Assembly (NCBI GenBank): GCA_012837715.1
Contig: DUQR01000045.1
Span: forward strand, 62,001 to 126,000
Direction: 5' to 3'
Origin: Bacillota bacterium
GTDB lineage: Bacteria > Bacillota > UBA4882 > UBA10575
DNA: 64,000 nucleotides
Made by a program: the position numbers and the translations under genes
Notes under the pieces: generated by a model
Told to the model about the DNA's origin: nothing
What the model saw: only the letters and a program-made list of their open reading frames with translations
Databases searched by the model: none
Shown here: positions 8,666 through 16,252 of the stretch, one piece after another
Layout: each line of letters opens with the position of its first letter
Numbering within the stretch: the stretch's first letter is position 1

Positions 8666-8699
8666 CCCGCCCGCGTCGGTTAAAAAACCTACGGGCGGG
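8666..8699. other. Strong intercistronic hairpin between transporter and LolA-like gene
   Basis: CCCGCCCG and CGGGCGGG arms, extended by GT/AC and GG/CC pairs, close a small A/T loop inside the 121-bp gap 8632-8752. A second small inverted repeat, TCACCA/TGGTGA, lies at about 8727-8744. Neither has a proper T-run, so mRNA processing or a 3' stabiliser for the transporter message is more likely than termination. Confidence 0.45.
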
Positions 8700-8752
8700 T
8701 ACTAAGCCCCAAGAGCCGAATTGGGTCTCACCAGCCCTTGGTGATGGGACGC

Positions 8753-11071
8753 TTAACCATCCAAAGACGCATTTTTGTTTTTTTCCAAACTACGGTGCGG
8801 CCGGAGTTTCAACCCGGTGCTGGACAAAAGCAAGATCGAAGGCAGCAGAAGGAGCGCTCCAAAGCCGGAGCTAAACATGGTAACGGCCACAAGGATCCCA
8901 AAACGTTGGAGGGGGACTAATTGACTGAAGATCAGAACCACAAACCCAAAAGCCACCGTAAGCAGGTTAACCAAAATGGCCTGGCCGGTGGTGCTAATGG
9001 TGGTCTGGACGGCGCTTTTAACCGACTGGTTCTTGGTCAATTCCCGGTGGTATCGACCTAAAAAATGAATGGAATAATCAATACCGATCCCGATGGAGAC
9101 TCCGGCCACCAGGACGGTGGCAATATCCAGGGGAATCTTGCTCAAGCCCATGAAACCAAAGATCAGCACCAGAGTAAAACCGATCGGGATCAAACCGCGT
9201 AAACCACCGGCCAGTGAACGCAGCATATAAAGCATGACTATGAAGACTAAGAGCACGGCCAGGGTCAAACTTTGGAACTGACTACTGATGATACTCTGAT
9301 CTAGATTCCGGTAGATGGTCGGCATCCCGGTCTGATGGAAGGTGACTAGTTCCGAATCGACCCCGGCGATATATTCATTGATCGAAGTAACCAGCTCATG
9401 AACGCGTTTCGTCTCCAGACTGCCTTCCATCATCGCCTGAATCACCGCCTCTGTTCGGCTCGGGTTAACCAGCTGACCCATAATTTCTTCTCCCTCCAAG
9501 AGGAACCAGAGATTAGTCACCTTCCCTCTGGTGTCCGGAAGCGCGCGCCCCTCCCCCATCACATCGTTCAACTCTTTCAACAGGCTAACCAGAGATTGGG
9601 TCCGGTGGACGTCGTCCTGGGCGAGCAAAAACGCCTCCATCTTTTCCATCTCCTGCAAAACAGCGGGGTCTTGTATATCACCCTCGACTAAGATCTGGAT
9701 CAGACCCGATCCACCAAATTTTTCTTGTAAAATGGTTTCCGCCTGCCTAATCAGGGATTGCGGCTGAAAATATTCGATCAGATCCACCCGCCGGCTGATT
9801 TGCGGGATCCCCGCCAGTCCAATCAGGGTAAGGAGGATACTCACCCAGAGAATGGTTTTTGGTCTGGTGATGACTAGCCTTTCCAGCGCCGTGCATAAAC
9901 GGCTGGTCAAGCCGGTGTTTTCGGTCTTTCCCTTTTTATACGTGGTGTCCGTCGGCGCGCTCCCCCCTTTTTTGAGGGCAAAGACCGCCGGAACCAGGGT
10001 GAACGCGGTGATTAGAGCAAAAAGCACACCCAACGCGGCGAAAATTCCAAATTCCCGGATCATCACCAGATATGAGCCAAAAATAAAGGAAAGAAAACCG
10101 GCTATGGTGGTTAAGGCAGCCAGGAAAACCGGGGTTCCCACCTCTTGCATGGCCGTAGCTAAACCATGGACTCGCGCCGGAAAAGGCCTTTGCTCCGTAT
10201 CAACCTCCGTGAACTTACTGAAGACATGTATACTATAGGCGCTACCCACCGCAATCAGAACCACGGGAATCACATTCGAGACAATCGATAATTCGATCTG
10301 GAGCAAACTCATAATCCCAAGGGTCCAGATCAGGCTTATGACCACCGAAAGGAGGGGAAGAAAGACTCCCTCCCATTTCTGGAAGGCAAGATACAAAAAG
10401 AGGATGATGATTAAACTGACCATCGGAATAAGTATTTTCAAGTCAGCAGTGATCATATGGTGCAAATCCAGGATCATAAAGGGGATCCCGCCGTAATAGA
10501 TTTCTTCGACCGGACCGATTTCAGCGACGATTTCTTGCAAACGGCGACAGGTTTCCACTTGGTCCTCGCCATTTTGCAGTCGGCAAATAATCAACGTAGC
10601 GGTGGCATCCTCCGCGACCAAATTCCCGCGGAACATCTCTTTACTAAGGGTGTATGCTTTCAATTTCGCTAGTTCTTCCGGCTCACGGGGTAAATTACCT
10701 TCGTTCACCAACCGTCCGATTTCAAATCCGTATTCATCGCTTCTAATATCAAGGGTATTGGTTAGGCTGGTCACATAGGCAACCCCCGGATCCAACCTTA
10801 ACCGGTTGGTAAGTTCATGAACGGTAGCAATCGTTTCACGATTAAAGATGTCCTCTGTCGCCAGGACAATCATGGCCAGGGAGTTTCCGCCGTACTCCTC
10901 ACCCAGATATTTAAAGAGTTTAATCTCTGGGTCGTTTTTGGGAAAATAACTGAGCACATCCGGATTGATCTTCAGGCTCCGCAGGGAAAAACCCATAAAG
11001 AGGGTGATCAAAGCGACAAGTACAATAACGAGCCGACTTTTCCTGATGATCTGTGCCGCTAGTTTGCTCAT
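8753..11071 (-). CDS. MMPL/RND-superfamily transporter
   Basis: 772 aa in two homologous halves. Each half has one N-terminal helix, a large extracytoplasmic domain of about 150-190 residues and five clustered helices, giving 12 transmembrane segments. The conserved G-x-x-Y-S-I-H pattern appears in both halves (A-V-G-S-A-Y-S-I-H and G-I-G-I-D-Y-S-I-H); the Asp of the second is a candidate proton-relay residue. The family exports lipids and hydrophobic compounds using proton-motive force. ATG 11071 has AAGGAG 8 nt upstream; a start at 11104 would add residues outside the family pattern. Downstream of tetR, upstream of the LolA-like and barrel genes. The cargo is not visible in the sequence. 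Confidence 0.88.
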   Translation of the reverse strand: MSKLAAQIIRKSRLVIVLVALITLFMGFSLRSLKINPDVLSYFPKNDPEIKLFKYLGEEYGGNSLAMIVLATEDIFNRETIATVHELTNRLRLDPGVAYVTSLTNTLDIRSDEYGFEIGRLVNEGNLPREPEELAKLKAYTLSKEMFRGNLVAEDATATLIICRLQNGEDQVETCRRLQEIVAEIGPVEEIYYGGIPFMILDLHHMITADLKILIPMVSLIIILFLYLAFQKWEGVFLPLLSVVISLIWTLGIMSLLQIELSIVSNVIPVVLIAVGSAYSIHVFSKFTEVDTEQRPFPARVHGLATAMQEVGTPVFLAALTTIAGFLSFIFGSYLVMIREFGIFAALGVLFALITAFTLVPAVFALKKGGSAPTDTTYKKGKTENTGLTSRLCTALERLVITRPKTILWVSILLTLIGLAGIPQISRRVDLIEYFQPQSLIRQAETILQEKFGGSGLIQILVEGDIQDPAVLQEMEKMEAFLLAQDDVHRTQSLVSLLKELNDVMGEGRALPDTRGKVTNLWFLLEGEEIMGQLVNPSRTEAVIQAMMEGSLETKRVHELVTSINEYIAGVDSELVTFHQTGMPTIYRNLDQSIISSQFQSLTLAVLLVFIVMLYMLRSLAGGLRGLIPIGFTLVLIFGFMGLSKIPLDIATVLVAGVSIGIGIDYSIHFLGRYHRELTKNQSVKSAVQTTISTTGQAILVNLLTVAFGFVVLIFSQLVPLQRFGILVAVTMFSSGFGALLLLPSILLLSSTGLKLRPHRSLEKNKNASLDG

Positions 11072-11138
11072 GACGGTTCTCCTTTCCCATTTTTTTACGG
11101 GCACCTGCTAAGGGGCGCCGCGCTAGACGAATGATTGA

Positions 11139-11163
11139 CCAATTTAGTTTTTTGGTCGAAGGA
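11139..11163. promoter_or_regulatory. Candidate TetR operator before the transporter gene
   Basis: The inverted repeat GACCAA/TTGGTC surrounds TTTAGTTTT between tetR and the transporter gene. The 12-mer CAATTTAGTTTT (11140-11151) recurs with one change as CAAATTAGTTTT at 11826-11837, just downstream of the tetR promoter, and TTCGACCAA occurs near both places. Shared sequence at the two expected control points suggests the TetR binding site. It could also be a weak terminator of tetR. Confidence 0.35.
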
Positions 11164-11175
11164 ACGGCAAAAAAA

Positions 11176-11769
11176 TTACTTGCGAACCAAGCCGTAAAAG
11201 AGAATATCCAGCATCTTGTCGATGTTGGTTTCCACTTTTTTCAGGTCTGGTTCCAGCGCCCAGGAATACTCCAACCCTTTGGCCGCGATGAAAATCGTGT
11301 AAGCCGTCAGTTCCAAATCTTTGACGACAAAGATCTTTTGTTCGATTCCTTCTTGAAGAATACTGGTAATCGTCTCAATCTCATAACGGTTATAACTCTG
11401 ACGCAATTGTTCAATAAAGCTGTAACTCTCCAAGTATTCGTCTTTGAAGGCGCTGAAAAGATTAGCTACCCGATTGAACGCGGTCATTCTCGTGATCACA
11501 TAGGCGCGGAATTTTGCTTGTGGGTTTTTTTCTGCGGCCACCGCACGGGAGATCTCGGTTTTGACCTCTGCAGCCTCATCTTCGATCACTTCCTGAAAAA
11601 CTTCTTCTTTACTTTTGAAGTAATGATAGAGCGAACTTTTCCCTTTGCGTGCCGCCCGGGCAATCTCATCCATCGTTGCTTTCCGAAAACCATACCGGGC
11701 AAAGATTTCCCGCGCGGCTTCAATTATGCTTTGGCGTACATCTATTTCTACGGTATTAGCCTGTTCCAT
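11176..11769 (-). CDS. TetR/AcrR-family transcriptional regulator
   Basis: 197 aa. A helix-turn-helix at about residues 10-57 reads I-I-E-A-A-R-E-I-F-A-R-Y-G-F, then T-M-D-E-I-A-R-A-A and S-S-L-Y-H-Y-F-K-S-K-E-E, the standard TetR signature; a helical ligand-binding domain follows. ATG 11769 gives a usual N-terminus; AAGGGAG lies 11 nt upstream. A TTG at 11820 would add 17 residues without family support. It heads the cassette of MMPL transporter, LolA-like protein and beta-barrel and is the likely local repressor. Inducer unknown. Confidence 0.88.
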   Translation of the reverse strand: MEQANTVEIDVRQSIIEAAREIFARYGFRKATMDEIARAARKGKSSLYHYFKSKEEVFQEVIEDEAAEVKTEISRAVAAEKNPQAKFRAYVITRMTAFNRVANLFSAFKDEYLESYSFIEQLRQSYNRYEIETITSILQEGIEQKIFVVKDLELTAYTIFIAAKGLEYSWALEPDLKKVETNIDKMLDILFYGLVRK

Positions 11770-11825
11770 TCTACTTTTCTCCCTTCGGTCCGCAATCTCG
11801 ATTCCGATCAATTCGACCAACCGAA

Positions 11826-11873
11826 CAAATTAGTTTTCACGTCTAGAATACTATGTCTGGGTAATCTTGTCAA
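11826..11873 (-). promoter_or_regulatory. Sigma-A promoter of tetR with overlapping candidate operator
   Basis: Minus strand: TTGACA at 11873-11868, 17-bp spacer, TATTCT at 11850-11845. Directly downstream lies CAAATTAGTTTT (11826-11837), the near-repeat of the motif at 11140. This placement would allow autorepression. Confidence 0.65.
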
Positions 11874-11922
11874 GGCATCGTTAAGGATTAGTAGGTATAC
11901 TTGTATACTTGCCGTCTCTTTA

Positions 11923-11951
11923 TTGCTTTTAGATCCTTCCTTCCTTATAAT
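11923..11951 (+). promoter_or_regulatory. Sigma-A promoter of the aminotransferase gene
   Basis: TTGCTT (11923-11928), 17-bp spacer and perfect TATAAT (11946-11951), 35 nt before the GTG start at 11987. Divergent from the tetR promoter. Confidence 0.65.
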
Positions 11952-11986
11952 AGGAATAAGATTCTTATGCTCAGGGGGATTTTACG

Positions 11987-13306
11987 GTGAATTATTTAAC
12001 GTTAGACCGCAATACGCTACTTGCTCTGGAACAACAATTAACCCAAACTTATAACCACTTTAAACAGAAAAAACTTCAGCTCAATATGGCCCGGGGAAAA
12101 CCTTGTCCTGAACAACTGGACCTCTCTTCCGGGTTATTGGAAGGTCTTCAAGGAGACTACCAAGCGGAGGATGGAACCGACTGCCGTAACTACGGCGGGG
12201 TGGCAGGTCTGCCGGAAGCACGGCGTCTCTTTGCTGAATTATTGGAAGTGGAGCCGGACGAGATCATTGTCCATGGTAACTCTAGTTTGGCTTTGATGCA
12301 TGATCTCATTGCTCGGGCACTACTTCTGGGGGTAGAGGAAGGAACACCCCCCTGGAGCCGGCAACCGGTTAAGTTTCTCTGCCCTAGCCCCGGTTATGAC
12401 CGGCATTTTGCCATCTGCGAATTTTACAATATTAAGATGATCCCCGTTCCCATGCGGGAAGACGGTCCCGATCTAGATCTAATCGAAAAGTTGGTGGCGA
12501 CCGATGAATTGATCAAGGGAATCTGGTGCATCCCAAAGTATAGTAATCCAACCGGGATTACCTTTAGTGACACGGTCGTCTCCCGTTTAGCCGCGATGAA
12601 AACCAAAGCCCGAGATTTCCGGATCTTCTGGGATAATGCCTACGCCTGGCATGATCTGACTGACGAGCCGGATCAGCTGAAAAATATTCTGACCGCCTGT
12701 AAAGAAGCGGACTATCCCGATCGGGTCTATATTTTCAGTTCAACTTCGAAGATCACTTATGCCGGTGCCGGGTTGGCGATGGTTGCCTCTAGCAAGAAGA
12801 ATATCGACCGGTTAACCAAACAAATGTCGATTCAGACCATCGGGCCCAACAAACTAAACCAACTGGCCCATGTCCGTTTCTTCAAAAACGCCCACAATTT
12901 ACGGCTGCATATGCAAAAGCAAGCTGCCCTGATTCGACCCAAATTCCAGCTGGTTTTCGATCTTTTGGATGCCGAATTGGGGGATAAAGGGATTGCCACT
13001 TGGAGCCGACCCCGGGGTGGGTATTTTATTAGTTTGAACACCCTACCCGGTTGTGCCAAAGAAGTCGTACGCCGGGCCGCAGAAGCAGGTGTCGTGCTCA
13101 CTAATGCGGGAGCTACTTTTCCTTACGGTCTTGATCCGGAAGACCAAAATATCCGGATTGCCCCGACCTATCCTCCGCTGGCCGAACTAAAAACCGCCCT
13201 GGAACTATTCACCGTCTGTGTCCAGCTGGTCAGTATCGAAAAAATTCTTCAAGATCGTAAGCTCCTTACGGACAACTTTTACCAAAAGCAAGCCCAAATC
13301 GGTTAA
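11987..13306 (+). CDS. PLP-dependent class I aminotransferase, aspartate aminotransferase-like
   Basis: 439 aa fold-type I enzyme. N-M-A-R-G-K-P near residue 34, S-P-G-Y-D-R-H near 133, N-P-T-G near 188, W-D-N-A-Y-A-W-H near 217 and S-S-T-S-K-I-T near 250 (PLP lysine) are visible. The arrangement matches the pfam Asp_aminotransf (MsAT-type) subgroup common in Clostridia, likely cytosolic transfer between aspartate and 2-oxoglutarate; substrate specificity is inferred. GTG 11987 follows GGGG by about 8 nt. Transcribed alone from its own promoter. The stop codon TAA forms the first bases of palindromic element A, and a terminator follows. Confidence 0.85.
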   Translation: MNYLTLDRNTLLALEQQLTQTYNHFKQKKLQLNMARGKPCPEQLDLSSGLLEGLQGDYQAEDGTDCRNYGGVAGLPEARRLFAELLEVEPDEIIVHGNSSLALMHDLIARALLLGVEEGTPPWSRQPVKFLCPSPGYDRHFAICEFYNIKMIPVPMREDGPDLDLIEKLVATDELIKGIWCIPKYSNPTGITFSDTVVSRLAAMKTKARDFRIFWDNAYAWHDLTDEPDQLKNILTACKEADYPDRVYIFSSTSKITYAGAGLAMVASSKKNIDRLTKQMSIQTIGPNKLNQLAHVRFFKNAHNLRLHMQKQAALIRPKFQLVFDLLDAELGDKGIATWSRPRGGYFISLNTLPGCAKEVVRRAAEAGVVLTNAGATFPYGLDPEDQNIRIAPTYPPLAELKTALELFTVCVQLVSIEKILQDRKLLTDNFYQKQAQIG

Positions 13307-13425
13307 GGCTTTTTGCGTTGTTCTTTATTTTAACAATTCCAATACAATATACTGATAGCCTGATTTAGGTTGTACCCTATATATTGTATGGAATTCATTT
13401 TATGGATTACAACGCAAAAAGCTTA
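13304..13425. repeat. Palindromic element, long form (copy A)
   Basis: 122 bp. The ends TAAGGCTTTTTGCGTTGT and ACAACGCAAAAAGCTTA are inverted repeats. An inner stem pairs AATTCCAATACAATATA with TATATTGTATGGAATT around a TGATTTAGG loop region, so the whole element could fold into one long hairpin. The left end includes the aminotransferase TAA stop. TA dinucleotides flank both termini, which is compatible with a TA target duplication as in IS630/mariner-type MITEs. Clearly homologous to copy B at 59951-60070. Confidence 0.8.
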
Positions 13426-13429
13426 GTTT

Positions 13430-13459
13430 AAACCAGTGCGACGCTGGTTTATTTTTTTT
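13430..13459 (+). terminator. Intrinsic terminator after the aminotransferase gene
   Basis: AAACCAG/CTGGTTT stem with a 7-nt loop, followed by ATTTTTTTT on the plus strand. It overlaps the last codons of the convergent DUF445 gene and may also stop transcription arriving from that side. Confidence 0.75.
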
Positions 13460-14567
13460 CTACTGTCCGGTGGTAAATCGCCCACAGGATGAGACCGCCG
13501 AGGAGAAAAACCGGGCGTAAAATCGGATAGAGAATAGCAAGCCCAACTAAAAAGCCAAAAATACCACCGGACGTCTGGATAAAAACCAGTTCATCCATGA
13601 TATTGGAGGTAAGTAACCGTTCCAGGGCAGTTGGGTCCATCTTTGCTAACTGTCCCTGGATCACGTTTTGGAAATCAATCCTCCGTAGCCCATCGGTAAT
13701 TAGTTCGGTAGCAAGAGGTTCAACCGTTTCGGCTTCCGCTTCCAGTTTGGCCGGGAGGCTCTCTAGATAAACCAGGATCTGGGGGGTTAAATAATCCAGT
13801 CGTTCGGGAAGTTCCGCCAAGATCGCCCAGACCTTTTTCCGGAAAGCCGTTCCCCACAGATCTTTGGTCCACTCGAGCACTTTACCGCCGAAGCCAGACC
13901 CGTTCCAGTCTTCAATGATGGCCTCAAGGTACCGATCCAACTGGGCTTTCGTCCGCGGGTCGCTCAAAATCGTCGCCAATAGATTAGCAATTAGCTCCTC
14001 AAAATCACTGCGGAATTCGGGGTCCTTAATTACTTCGTCCAAGGCCTGGGCAAGTCCAGTCGTTAATTTTGTCAACACGCTTTGATCGGACAGATAGTTC
14101 CGGATGATCTCCGGTGAAATCACTGCGGATTGGAGCCCTGCGGCTAAACTGGAGATCAAATTTTCCCGCCGTGCATGGATTAACCCCCACCAAACCGCAT
14201 TTTGGCGCTGGGGATGAAAGAGCATCTTAATTGCCAATAAATTGGTCCAGTAACCGACGACCGCCGGTCCTAGGACCGCAACTAAAGGCTTACTATAACG
14301 CTGAATGGGGGCCAGAAACGCCGACAACAAGAAGAATTCCAAGATAAATTCCAGGAATAACCAACCCGCCAGAAGAATCCCTGCCCAGAACAACGGATAA
14401 TTAAGCAGATTTAAAACCTTGGCGATTTGGAGGGAAATGGCAACTTGGTCCTCCCTTCTCTCCTCTGTTTTTTCTCCAACCTCGACCGGGCTGAACTGTT
14501 GCCGGAGGGTGGTTTTCAGCTTGGCTAACCATTTATGCAAAAATTTATTTCCTGTCGAAAACGGCAT
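13449..14567 (-). CDS. DUF445-family membrane protein
   Basis: 372 aa. Hydrophobic segments lie at about residues 57-90 and 95-115, with the DUF445 hallmark Y-W-T-N-L-L-A-I-K-M-L-F-H-P and then R-R-E-N-L-I near 125-155. A long helical middle region and a C-terminal pair of hydrophobic segments (about 325-365) follow. The family includes B. subtilis YheB; its molecular function is unknown. ATG 14567 is preceded by AAAGGAG. Single gene, convergent with the aminotransferase and divergent from the aspartate kinase gene. Confidence 0.8.
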   Translation of the reverse strand: MPFSTGNKFLHKWLAKLKTTLRQQFSPVEVGEKTEERREDQVAISLQIAKVLNLLNYPLFWAGILLAGWLFLEFILEFFLLSAFLAPIQRYSKPLVAVLGPAVVGYWTNLLAIKMLFHPQRQNAVWWGLIHARRENLISSLAAGLQSAVISPEIIRNYLSDQSVLTKLTTGLAQALDEVIKDPEFRSDFEELIANLLATILSDPRTKAQLDRYLEAIIEDWNGSGFGGKVLEWTKDLWGTAFRKKVWAILAELPERLDYLTPQILVYLESLPAKLEAEAETVEPLATELITDGLRRIDFQNVIQGQLAKMDPTALERLLTSNIMDELVFIQTSGGIFGFLVGLAILYPILRPVFLLGGLILWAIYHRTVEKK

Positions 14568-14810
14568 TTTCTTGTCGTCTCCTTTTGGGATAAACTATCC
14601 GCATCCGGTTCTTTTTTTATCATTCCATAAATCCTCTCCCCTCCCTGCTCTTCTTTAGAAGTTGGTTTTAAAATTATTAAATATAAGTAAAGAAGAAGGC
14701 GTTAAAATTTTTACGCCTAATATCTTTTCAATAGCTTTTAACAAGTTGCGATCCCCTAGATCAAGAACTTTTCCCCAAACTTGACTAGGAATGGTATGAG
14801 GAGGAGACAA

Positions 14811-16136
14811 ATGCGTACAGTGGTTGCAAAATTCGGTGGATCTTCTTTATCTGAAGCCGCCCAGTTCCGGAAGGTCCGGGCGATCGTGGAGGCGGATCCG
14901 AACCGCCGCTATATCATCCCTTCTGCACCTGGAAAAAGAGATAAAAACGATTATAAAATTACGGATTTATTGTATAAATGTCAAACCTTAGCCCAAGAGC
15001 AGCGTCCCTTCGGGGATGTTTTTGAGGTAATCAAAGACCGGTACCGCTCAATCTGTGACGAACTGGGCTTATCTCTGGAGCTCGAATCGGAATTTGCCAC
15101 CATCGCCCGAACAATCGCCGCCGGTGTCCCGGCCGACTATGCAGCCAGCCGGGGAGAATACCTCAACGGGATAATCCTTGCTGCTTATTTGAACTTTCCT
15201 TTTCTGGACCCGGCAACGCTTATTTTCTTTGACCAACAAGGCCACTTTGACGGAGAAAAAACCCAGTCCGTCCTGAACCGGGAATTAGCCCACTACCATC
15301 AAGCGGTAATTCCCGGATTTTACGGGTCCACCCCCGCCGGGCAGATCCAAACCTTTTCCCGGGGCGGATCCGATATTACCGGAGCAATCGTAGCCAAAGG
15401 GGTCCAAGCCGACCTCTACGAGAACTGGACCGATGTCTCCGGCTTTCTCATGGCCGATCCGCGGATTGTAAGGAACCCGAAACCGATCCGGGAAATCACC
15501 TACCGCGAACTCAGAGAGCTGGCCTACATGGGTGCTTCTGTGATGCACGAAGAAGCCATCTTCCCCGTACGGGAAGGAAAAATCCCGATTAATATTAAAA
15601 ATACGAATGATCCGGATGACCCGGGCACTTTGATTGTCAAAGATAACGGAAACATCAGAGTTCCAGGATCTATTACCGGAATTGCCGGCCGTAAAGGTTT
15701 TACCATCATTGCCATTGAAAAAACACTAATGCATTCTGAACTGGGCTTTGGCCGGAAACTGCTCTCGGTCATTGAAGACCATGGGATCTCCTTTGAACAT
15801 ATGCCTTCAGGGATCGATACTATTTCCCTGGTCATTTCCGACCAACAACTGAATAACAAATTGGAAAAAGTCCTAGTCGACATCGACCGCGTCTGCCATC
15901 CCGATTCCATAGAGGTCTTCCATGATATTGCCTTGATCGCCACCGTAGGTTTGGGTATGGCTTACACCCCAGGCATCGCGGCCAAACTCTTTACCGCCCT
16001 CGCGGGTATTAATGTCCGCATGATCGATCAAGGTTCCAGTGAGATTAATATAATCGTTGGCCTTGAAAACAAAGATTTTGAGGAAGCCGTTCGTCGGATC
16101 TATCGGGCTTTTGTCTCTCCCGATCCGGATGAATGA
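14811..16136 (+). CDS. Aspartate kinase
   Basis: 441 aa; phosphorylates L-aspartate in the first step of the lysine/threonine/methionine (and diaminopimelate) pathway. K-F-G-G-S-S at residues 6-11 is the kinase signature, the amino-acid kinase domain runs to about 290, and two ACT-type regulatory modules occupy about 305-440. The S-A-P-G-K-R-D-K-N-D-Y-K-I-T-D segment marks the clostridial monofunctional class. ATG 14811 lies 5 nt after GGAGGAG; upstream starts at 14781 lack support. Monocistronic, with a terminator at 16152. The 243-bp upstream gap has a small inverted repeat (GGCGT/ACGCC, about 14696-14717) but I see no lysine riboswitch. Confidence 0.92.
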   Translation: MRTVVAKFGGSSLSEAAQFRKVRAIVEADPNRRYIIPSAPGKRDKNDYKITDLLYKCQTLAQEQRPFGDVFEVIKDRYRSICDELGLSLELESEFATIARTIAAGVPADYAASRGEYLNGIILAAYLNFPFLDPATLIFFDQQGHFDGEKTQSVLNRELAHYHQAVIPGFYGSTPAGQIQTFSRGGSDITGAIVAKGVQADLYENWTDVSGFLMADPRIVRNPKPIREITYRELRELAYMGASVMHEEAIFPVREGKIPINIKNTNDPDDPGTLIVKDNGNIRVPGSITGIAGRKGFTIIAIEKTLMHSELGFGRKLLSVIEDHGISFEHMPSGIDTISLVISDQQLNNKLEKVLVDIDRVCHPDSIEVFHDIALIATVGLGMAYTPGIAAKLFTALAGINVRMIDQGSSEINIIVGLENKDFEEAVRRIYRAFVSPDPDE

Positions 16137-16151
16137 AGGATAAAGAATGGG

Positions 16152-16181
16152 AAAACCCCGGCAGCGAAAGCCGGGGTTTTT
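16152..16181 (+). terminator. Intrinsic terminator of the aspartate kinase gene
   Basis: Perfect stem AAAACCCCGGC/GCCGGGGTTTT with a 7-nt loop and a T-run, 16 nt after the stop codon. Confidence 0.9.
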
Positions 16182-16252
16182 GAGCCGAGGGCAATTTCGT
16201 TCAGCACTTGGATCTGGTTGCTAATCAATTCTAAACATCCATCCCAATCTAT

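Noticed and set aside
14568-14810. Lysine riboswitch before the aspartate kinase gene
   Set aside because: Expected from biology, but the sequence has no recognisable lysine-aptamer segments, only a small GGCGT/ACGCC stem.
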